Source of the DNA: Alphaproteobacteria bacterium HGW-Alphaproteobacteria-6
GTDB lineage: Bacteria; Pseudomonadota; Alphaproteobacteria; Rhodobacterales; Rhodobacteraceae
Direction of reading: 5' to 3'
Assembly (NCBI GenBank): GCA_002841115.1
Contig: PHEC01000002.1
Coordinates: 62,001 to 126,000, forward strand
Length of the DNA stretch: 64,000 nucleotides
A program made the translations under genes and the position numbers. The notes beneath the pieces were generated by a model. That model was not told the origin of the DNA. It ran no database searches and worked only from the letters and a program-made list of their open reading frames with translations. Shown piece after piece: positions 58,135-64,000 of the stretch (the stretch's first letter is position 1; the number at the start of each line of letters is the position of its first letter).

Positions 58135-58890
58135 TCATTTCAGGCCGAGCGGGCCCAGCGTTTCGGCAAGAGCAGCCTGCCAGCGGCCCAGCAGGGATTC
58201 GTTTGGCGTGTGACGCAGGCCGAACCGGGCCAGGGTGTCGTAGCGGGCCGACCCCGCCACCCCGAAGGTCGCCGCGACGCGGGGCTGCCAATAGGTCAGT
58301 GCCGCCTGCGCCTCGGCCCGTCCGGCATCGGTCGCGACGATCCGCTGCAACCCCTCAAGGCCAAGTTCGGCGTGGCGTGCCTCGCGCGGGGCGATGGCGC
58401 GGAAGACCTCGGCCAGGGGCGCGTAGGAGACGCGCGACAACTCAGCGAGCTGCACCCCGGTCGCCAGACCCATCGCCACGTTCATCACCACCGCGTCGGT
58501 CCAGCCCTGAAGCGGATAGTGAAAGACCGACAGGCGCATGTCGCCGGCGCCCCGCGCGGTGCCAAGATCGGCGTCCCGGGCCACCCGCGCCGCCCAGTCA
58601 TGCTGGGACTGATAGCGCCCGGTATCGGTTCCGAAGCTGCCCATCACCTCAAGCACCCGTTCCGCGTGGTCGGCCTTTTCCAGGGTGATGCGGCTGGCGG
58701 CGATGCGTTCCTTGATGCCGGGGGCAAGGTTGATGCTGGCCGCGAAACCGGCCGATCCGGCCAGTTCGCTGTCGACGAAGGTGCTCATCATCCGCATCAG
58801 TTCGCCGCGATAGCGCGCCGGGGCATTGTCGGGTGCGGTCAGGACACCGCCCTGCGCCAGATAGTCCTCGATCGCCATGGTATCGGTCAT
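58135..58890 (-). CDS. Phenylacetic acid catabolic family (PF05138-like) paralogue
   Basis: MTDTMAIEDYLAQGGVLTAPDNAPARYRGELMRMMSTFVDSELAGSAGFAASINLAPGIKERIAASRITLEKADHAERVLEVMG; inside paa cluster. Confidence 0.8.
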   Translation of the reverse strand: MTDTMAIEDYLAQGGVLTAPDNAPARYRGELMRMMSTFVDSELAGSAGFAASINLAPGIKERIAASRITLEKADHAERVLEVMGSFGTDTGRYQSQHDWAARVARDADLGTARGAGDMRLSVFHYPLQGWTDAVVMNVAMGLATGVQLAELSRVSYAPLAEVFRAIAPREARHAELGLEGLQRIVATDAGRAEAQAALTYWQPRVAATFGVAGSARYDTLARFGLRHTPNESLLGRWQAALAETLGPLGLK

Positions 58891-58900
58891 CTCGGGGCCC

Positions 58901-59977
58901 TCATTCGTCAAAGGTTACGACAAGGCGGTCGGTCAGCGGCGTGGACTGGCAGGCCAGCGCATAGCCGGCGCGGACCTCGTAGTCTTCCAGCGCGTGGTTC
59001 ACCGCCATCTCGACCTCGCCCTCGAGAACCTTGCAGCGGCAGGTCGAGCAGACGCCGGCCTTGCAGGAATAGGGCGCATCGAGGTCCGCGGCGATGACGG
59101 CATCGAGGATCGACTGGCCCTCGCGCGGCATCGCGAAGGATCGCGTGACACCGTCCAGCGTCACCGTCGCCTGTGTCCCGGCGCCGGGCGCCACCGCCTG
59201 CCTTGACACCGCCTTTTGCCGCGCGCGGCCGGGCTGGCCGCTGGCGAACAGCTCGAACTTGATCCGGGTCTCGGGCAGGCCGTGGTCGCGCAAGCTGGCG
59301 GCGATCGCCAGCATCATCGGCTCGGGTCCGCAGATGAAGGCGGCGTCGATCGACGATGCGTCAAGCCAGTGCTGAAACAGCGCGGTCATCTTTTCGGCGT
59401 CGATGCGCCCGGTGAACAGGTCGATCTCCTGGCCTTCCTGTTCCAGCACATGGATGACCGAGAAGCGGCCCATGCAACGGTTCTTCAGATCCTCCAGATC
59501 TTCGCGGAACATGATGCTGCTGATCTGGCGATTGGCGTAGACCAGCGTGAAGCGCGATCCCGGCTCGCGCGAAAGGATGGTCTTGATGATCGACAGGAGC
59601 GGGGTGATGCCCGACCCGCCGGCAAAGCCCAGATAGTGCTTTTCCGCCTCCGGCTCGATCGGGGTGAAGAACTTGCCCATCGGCGGCATCGCCTCGAGGA
59701 TCATGCCGGGTGCCAGGGCCTCGTTGGCCCAGGTCGAGAAGGCGCCGCCATCGACGCGCTTGATGCCGACCCGCAGCACGCCCTCATCGGTGCCGGCGCA
59801 GATCGAATAGCTGCGGCGCAGTTCCTCGCCGTCGAAGTCGCGGCGAAAGGTCAGATACTGCCCCTGGGTGAAGTCGAAGAGGGCGCGATCCTGATCGCGG
59901 GGAACCAGGGTCAGGACCACCGCGTCGCGTGTCTCGCGGCGCAGTTCGGTGACCGTCAGCGGATGGAAACGGGACAT
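58901..59977 (-). CDS. paaE: 1,2-phenylacetyl-CoA epoxidase reductase subunit
   Basis: FNR-type reductase plus C-terminal 2Fe-2S motif CKAGVCSTCRCKVLEG. Confidence 0.94.
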   Translation of the reverse strand: MSRFHPLTVTELRRETRDAVVLTLVPRDQDRALFDFTQGQYLTFRRDFDGEELRRSYSICAGTDEGVLRVGIKRVDGGAFSTWANEALAPGMILEAMPPMGKFFTPIEPEAEKHYLGFAGGSGITPLLSIIKTILSREPGSRFTLVYANRQISSIMFREDLEDLKNRCMGRFSVIHVLEQEGQEIDLFTGRIDAEKMTALFQHWLDASSIDAAFICGPEPMMLAIAASLRDHGLPETRIKFELFASGQPGRARQKAVSRQAVAPGAGTQATVTLDGVTRSFAMPREGQSILDAVIAADLDAPYSCKAGVCSTCRCKVLEGEVEMAVNHALEDYEVRAGYALACQSTPLTDRLVVTFDE

Positions 59978-60011
59978 GACAGGCTTCTCCCAGAAGGGTC
60001 CGGATGCATGG

Positions 60012-60536
60012 TCAGATGCACTTGAAATAGTCGAAGGGTTCCAGGCAGTCGGTGCAGCGATAGCTGGCCTTGCAGGGTGTCGAGCCGAACTGGCTGAGCC
60101 GCTCGGTCGCGGTCGAGCCGCAGCGCGGGCAGGCAATCACCAGGTTCGAGGTGCCGGCCAGCCGCGCGATGCGGCCGGCAAGGCGTCCGTCGGCGGCGGT
60201 TCCGTCCACCGGCGGGGCGATGCCGTAGGCGCGAAGGCTTTCGCGGCCCTGCGCACTGATCCAGTCGGTGGTCCAGGGTGGCGAAAGCTGGCGCTCCAGC
60301 CGCAGCCTGTCGATGCCGCGGTCGCGCAGCGCCTTTTCGATATCGAGGGTGATCAGGCTGGTTGCCGGACAGCCCGAGTAGGTCGGCGTGACGGTGACGA
60401 CCAGCGTGTCGCCCTGCCATTCCACGCCGCGGATGATCCCGAGGTCGGTCAGGCTGATCACCGGGATTTCCGGGTCCGGCACCTGCGACAGCCAGCGCCA
60501 GATCTCGGCGATGTCGGGATGAGCGGCTCCGGACAT
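60012..60536 (-). CDS. paaD: 1,2-phenylacetyl-CoA epoxidase subunit PaaD
   Basis: DUF59 domain VPDPEIPVISLTDLGIIRGVEW and C-terminal zinc ribbon CPRCGSTATERLSQFGSTPCKASYRCTDCLEPFDYFKC. Confidence 0.94.
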   Translation of the reverse strand: MSGAAHPDIAEIWRWLSQVPDPEIPVISLTDLGIIRGVEWQGDTLVVTVTPTYSGCPATSLITLDIEKALRDRGIDRLRLERQLSPPWTTDWISAQGRESLRAYGIAPPVDGTAADGRLAGRIARLAGTSNLVIACPRCGSTATERLSQFGSTPCKASYRCTDCLEPFDYFKCI

Positions 60537-60542
60537 GGCGGC

Positions 60543-61319
60543 CTACCAGACCGCACCGGGATAGGCCCGTTGCAGGAACTGCATGTCGGCGAGGATATAG
60601 CCCAGGGCCTCGCTGTGCCGTCCGGTCTTGCCGCCCTTGTGCTGATAGCCGGTCTGCGGAACCGCCAGGGTGGCTTGCGCCATCGTCTCGGCCACCGTGC
60701 GGTCCCAGCCCGCCTTCAGGTCCTGCGGCAGGGGCGCGATGCCGGCCGCGGCCATGGCGCGGTCCACCCCGTCGTCCAGAAGCATCTCGCCGGTATAGGG
60801 CCAGAGGCTGTCCAGCGCCTTTTGCATCCGCGCCCGGCTTTCGCCGGTGCCGTCGCCCAGCCGGATCACCAGATCGGCCGACCGTTCGAGGTGATAGGCA
60901 ACCTCCTTTACCGCCTTGGCGGCGATCTCTGCCACCCGCGGATCGGTTGACCCGGTCAGCGCATCCAGCATCGCCATGTGCCAGGCGTCGAACAGAAACT
61001 GGCGCATCAGCGTATTGCCGAAATCGCCGTTCGGACGCTCGACCAGCAGGAGGTTGCGGAACTGCGCGGCGTCGCGCAGATAGGCAAGGCTGTCGGCACT
61101 TCGCCCCTTGCCCTCGACCTCGCCGGCAAGGCCCAACCAGAACTGCGTCTGCCCGATCAGGTCGAGTGCGGTATTGGCAAGCGCGATGTCTTCTTCCAGC
61201 ACCGGCGAGTGGCCACACCATTCCGACACCCGATGCCCGAGGATCAGGCAGTTGTCGCCCATCCGGCACAGCCATTCGACAAGGGCGGCCGGGTCGGCCG
61301 CGGGGGTTGCCTGCGCCAT
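60543..61319 (-). CDS. paaC: 1,2-phenylacetyl-CoA epoxidase subunit PaaC
   Basis: LCRMGDNCLILGHRVSEWCGHSPVLEEDIALANTALDLIGQ. Confidence 0.94.
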   Translation of the reverse strand: MAQATPAADPAALVEWLCRMGDNCLILGHRVSEWCGHSPVLEEDIALANTALDLIGQTQFWLGLAGEVEGKGRSADSLAYLRDAAQFRNLLLVERPNGDFGNTLMRQFLFDAWHMAMLDALTGSTDPRVAEIAAKAVKEVAYHLERSADLVIRLGDGTGESRARMQKALDSLWPYTGEMLLDDGVDRAMAAAGIAPLPQDLKAGWDRTVAETMAQATLAVPQTGYQHKGGKTGRHSEALGYILADMQFLQRAYPGAVW

Positions 61320-61603
61320 CACATGTGCCCCACGTCGTCGGGAATGTCGAAGAAGGTCGGGTGGCGGTAGACCTTGGCGTTCGACGGCTCGAACAGCGGG
61401 CCCTTGTCGGACGGGGCCGAGGCGGCGATGTCGTTCGACTTCACCACCCAGATCGACACGCCCTCGTTGCGACGGGTATAGACATCGCGGGCGTTGCAGA
61501 TCGCCATCCCGGCATCGGGCGCGTGCAGGCTGCCGACATGGCGGTGGCTCAGGCCGTGCTGGCCGCGGATGAAGACTTCCCAGAGGGGCCATTCGCTTGA
61601 CAT
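61319..61603 (-). CDS. paaB: 1,2-phenylacetyl-CoA epoxidase subunit PaaB
   Basis: SSEWPLWEVFIRGQHGLSHRHVGSLHAPDAGMAICNARDVYTRRNEGVSIWVV. Confidence 0.95.
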   Translation of the reverse strand: MSSEWPLWEVFIRGQHGLSHRHVGSLHAPDAGMAICNARDVYTRRNEGVSIWVVKSNDIAASAPSDKGPLFEPSNAKVYRHPTFFDIPDDVGHM

Positions 61604-61671
61604 GAGGTTTTCCTCCCGGATCGGGCTTGGGTTGCGGTGGCAAGGCTTGGCACGGCGCGGCTTGGCGCCGC

Positions 61672-62673
61672 TCATCCGGCGGCGGGCGTGGCGGCGTGGC
61701 GGCGGGCCACATGCTTTTCCGCATGGGCCATCAACCCGTCGCGGAACCAGGCGCCCTCTTCCCAGGCGGTGACGCGGGCCGCCATCCGCTCGACGTTGCA
61801 GGGGCCGTTGCCGTTGATCACGTCGTGAAACTCGGACCAGTCGGGTTCCGAGAAATCATGGCCGCCCTTCGCCGCGTTCCATTTCAGCTCCGGGTCGGGG
61901 ATCGTCAGGCCAAGGTATTCGGCCTGCGGCACGGTCTGGTCGACGAACTTCTGGCGCAGCTCGTCATTGGTGTTGATCTTGATCTTCCAGGCCATCGACT
62001 GGGCGGAATGGACCGAGTCCTTGTCCGACGGGCCGAACATCATCAGCGACGGATACCAGAACCGGTTCAGCGCATCCTGCGCCATCTCCTTCTGCTCCGG
62101 CGTGCCCTTCAGGCACATCTTCAGCAAGATGTCGTAGCCTTGGCGCTGGTGAAAGGATTCCTCCTTGCAGATGCGGACCATGGCGCGGGCATAGGGGCCG
62201 AACGAGGTCTTCTGCAACTGCACCTGGTTCATGATCGCGGCGCCATCGACCAGCCAGCCGACGGTGCCGATATCGGCCCAGTTCAGCGTCGGGTAGTTGA
62301 AGATCGAGGAATATTTCATCCGCCCCGAAAGAAGTTGCGCTGTCAACGCGTCACGGCTGATGCCCAGCGTCTCGGCGGCGGCGTAAAGGTAAAGCCCGTG
62401 GCCGGCCTCGTCCTGCACCTTGGCCAGCAGGATCGCCTTGCGCTCAAGCGTTGGCGCGCGGGTGATCCAGTTCGCTTCGGGAAGCTGGCCGACGATCTCG
62501 GAATGCGCATGCTGGCCGATCTGGCGGATCAGGGTCTTGCGATAGCCTTCCGGCATCCACTCCTTGGGCTCGATCTTCTCGCCCCGGTCGATGCGGTCCT
62601 GAAAGGCGAGGTCTTCGGGCGTCATCTCCTCGCGGGGTTTCATCCCGTCGGATTTCACGAGTTGCGCATACAT
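61672..62673 (-). CDS. paaA: 1,2-phenylacetyl-CoA epoxidase catalytic subunit PaaA
   Basis: [40 protein letters not shown] diiron motifs. Confidence 0.95.
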   Translation of the reverse strand: MYAQLVKSDGMKPREEMTPEDLAFQDRIDRGEKIEPKEWMPEGYRKTLIRQIGQHAHSEIVGQLPEANWITRAPTLERKAILLAKVQDEAGHGLYLYAAAETLGISRDALTAQLLSGRMKYSSIFNYPTLNWADIGTVGWLVDGAAIMNQVQLQKTSFGPYARAMVRICKEESFHQRQGYDILLKMCLKGTPEQKEMAQDALNRFWYPSLMMFGPSDKDSVHSAQSMAWKIKINTNDELRQKFVDQTVPQAEYLGLTIPDPELKWNAAKGGHDFSEPDWSEFHDVINGNGPCNVERMAARVTAWEEGAWFRDGLMAHAEKHVARRHAATPAAG

Positions 62674-62688
62674 GACAGGTTCCCTCCC

Positions 62689-63897
62689 TCAGACACGTTC
62701 GATGATGATAGCGATTCCCTGCCCGACACCGATACACATTGCGCAGAGCGCAAATCGCCCGCCGCTGCGGTGCAGCTGATAGATTGCCGTGGTGACCAGT
62801 CGCGCCCCCGACATCCCCAGCGGATGGCCGATGGCGATCGCCCCGCCATTGGGGTTCACATGCGCGGCATCGTCGGGCAGCCCGAGGTCGCGCAGCGTCG
62901 CCAGGGCCTGCGCGGCGAAGGCCTCATTGAGTTCGATCAGGTCGATCTGGCCGATGGTCATGCCGGCCCGCTCCAGCACCTTTCGGGCCGCCGGGGCCGG
63001 GCCGATGCCCATGATCCGCGGCTCGACCCCCGCCGCCGCCATGGCGATGATGCGGGCCCTGGGGGTCAGGCCCTGCGCGCGGGCCGCCGGACCCGACAGG
63101 ATCGCCAGCGCCGCCGCCCCGTCGTTCACGCCCGAGGCATTGCCGGCGGTGACCGTCAGGTCGGGGCCGTTCACCCCCTTCAGCTTCGCCAGCATCTCGA
63201 CCGTGGTGCCCGGGCGGGGGTGTTCGTCGGTATCGAGCACGACCGGCGGGGCACCCTTCTTCTGCGGGATCGTCACCGGCGCGATCTCTTCGGCGAAAAG
63301 GCCCGCCTCCTGCGCGGCGGCCCAGCGTTCCTGCGAGCGTGCGGCGAAGGCATCCTGATCGGCGCGCGAGACCCCGAATTCGGCAGCCACGTTGTCTGCC
63401 GTTTCGGGCATCGAATCGATACCGAACCGCGCCTTCATCGCCGGGTTGACGAAGCGCCAGCCGATCGTCGTGTCATGAACCGCGTTCGCGCGTGAAAAGG
63501 CGGTCTCGGCCTTGGGCATCACGAAGGGCGCTCGGCTCATGCTTTCCACCCCGCCGGCGATCACGAAGTCGCAATCGCCCGCCTTGATCGACCGCGCGGC
63601 AAGCCCGACCGCATCCATCCCCGAGCCGCAGAGCCGGTTGACCGTGGTGCCGGGCACCGCGACGGGCATCCCCGCCAGCAGCACCGCCATGCGCCCGACG
63701 TTGCGGTTGTCCTCGCCCGCCTGGTTCGCGCAGCCATAGATCAGATCATCGACCGCCGACCAGTCCACGCCCGGATTGCGCGCCATCAATGCCTTTAGCG
63801 GCAGGGCCGCCAGATCATCGGCGCGGATCGTGGCCAAGGCCCCGCCATAGCGCCCGATCGGCGTTCTGACCGCATCGCAGATGAATGCCTCTCGCAT
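62689..63897 (-). CDS. paaJ: 3-oxoadipyl-CoA/3-oxo-5,6-dehydrosuberyl-CoA thiolase
   Basis: MREAFICDAVRTPIGRYGGALATIRADDLAALPLKAL, NRLCGSGMDAVGLAARSI, GGAIAIGHPLGMSGARL. Confidence 0.93.
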   Translation of the reverse strand: MREAFICDAVRTPIGRYGGALATIRADDLAALPLKALMARNPGVDWSAVDDLIYGCANQAGEDNRNVGRMAVLLAGMPVAVPGTTVNRLCGSGMDAVGLAARSIKAGDCDFVIAGGVESMSRAPFVMPKAETAFSRANAVHDTTIGWRFVNPAMKARFGIDSMPETADNVAAEFGVSRADQDAFAARSQERWAAAQEAGLFAEEIAPVTIPQKKGAPPVVLDTDEHPRPGTTVEMLAKLKGVNGPDLTVTAGNASGVNDGAAALAILSGPAARAQGLTPRARIIAMAAAGVEPRIMGIGPAPAARKVLERAGMTIGQIDLIELNEAFAAQALATLRDLGLPDDAAHVNPNGGAIAIGHPLGMSGARLVTTAIYQLHRSGGRFALCAMCIGVGQGIAIIIERV

Positions 63898-63942
63898 CCG
63901 GCTCCTCTTATTCTGGCGACCGAGGCGGCGAATCTCGCATTC

Positions 63943-63958
63943 ACCGACCGATTGGTCA
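63943..63958. promoter_or_regulatory. Candidate PaaR operator upstream of the paa operon
   Basis: ACCGACCGATTGGTCA, 15/16 identical to 55309-55324. Confidence 0.68.
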
Positions 63959-64000
63959 ACTAATACGCCGAAATTTCCGCAGTGAAAAGGAATTCTTCGC

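Noticed and set aside
55997-58291. Possible N-terminal extension of paaZ to 58291
   Set aside because: Extension has no family resemblance; MTALAASPRRLESHVCG at 58087 is the natural start
1-64000. CRISPR arrays, rRNA or tRNA genes
   Set aside because: No regularly spaced repeats and no recognisable rRNA or tRNA sequence found by eye; a tRNAscan-SE/Infernal run would be needed to exclude tRNAs firmly

Overview
This is a 64 kb window of high-GC alphaproteobacterial DNA. Codon usage and gene content look like Rhodobacteraceae, but that is an inference. It is almost wholly catabolic and accessory. From left to right: (1) the 5' end of a peptide-type ABC ATPase, an Lrp/AsnC regulator, and a roughly 18 kb amine/amino-acid catabolic block. 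That block holds an ArgE-like deacetylase, an isocitrate/isopropylmalate-family dehydrogenase, aldehyde dehydrogenases, a class-III aminotransferase, a hydroxyacid dehydrogenase, aspartase, two DAO-type FAD oxidases, RidA, three paralogous GNATs, and a single ORF joining threonine synthase to a D-threonine/D-serine aldolase-like domain. (2) A hipBA toxin-antitoxin pair with three phased candidate operators. (3) A polyamine-type ABC transporter divergent from a TetR/amidohydrolase/DUF3237/flavin-monooxygenase/DUF3237 operon. (4) A truncated 3' fragment of 4-hydroxyphenylpyruvate dioxygenase next to an IS-like end. (5) An IclR-governed locus with a tripartite tricarboxylate transporter, an APH-type kinase with an AGXT2L-type PLP phospho-lyase, a Tm-1-like protein, an SDR, and an aldehyde dehydrogenase/HAD/aminotransferase operon; a shared palindromic motif links the two divergent units. 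(6) A nine-gene, tightly overlapping polyol/sugar operon: RbsBAC-type ABC, SorC-type regulator, aldo/keto reductase, GlpD-like, LsrF/DhnA-like aldolase, FGGY kinase, GMC oxidoreductase. (7) A degenerate mobile-element scar with a 5'-truncated tyrosine recombinase, an IS110 fragment and other gene remnants. (8) A phenylacetate cluster: TetR(PaaR-like), paaZ, an extra PF05138 paralogue, paaE, D, C, B, A, J, with a matching operator motif at both ends. The strongest candidates for something undescribed are the ThrC-aldolase fusion, the kinase/phospho-lyase IclR regulon, the hybrid lsr/ery-like operon and the DUF3237/monooxygenase operon. All functional assignments come from reading the translations, with no database search.
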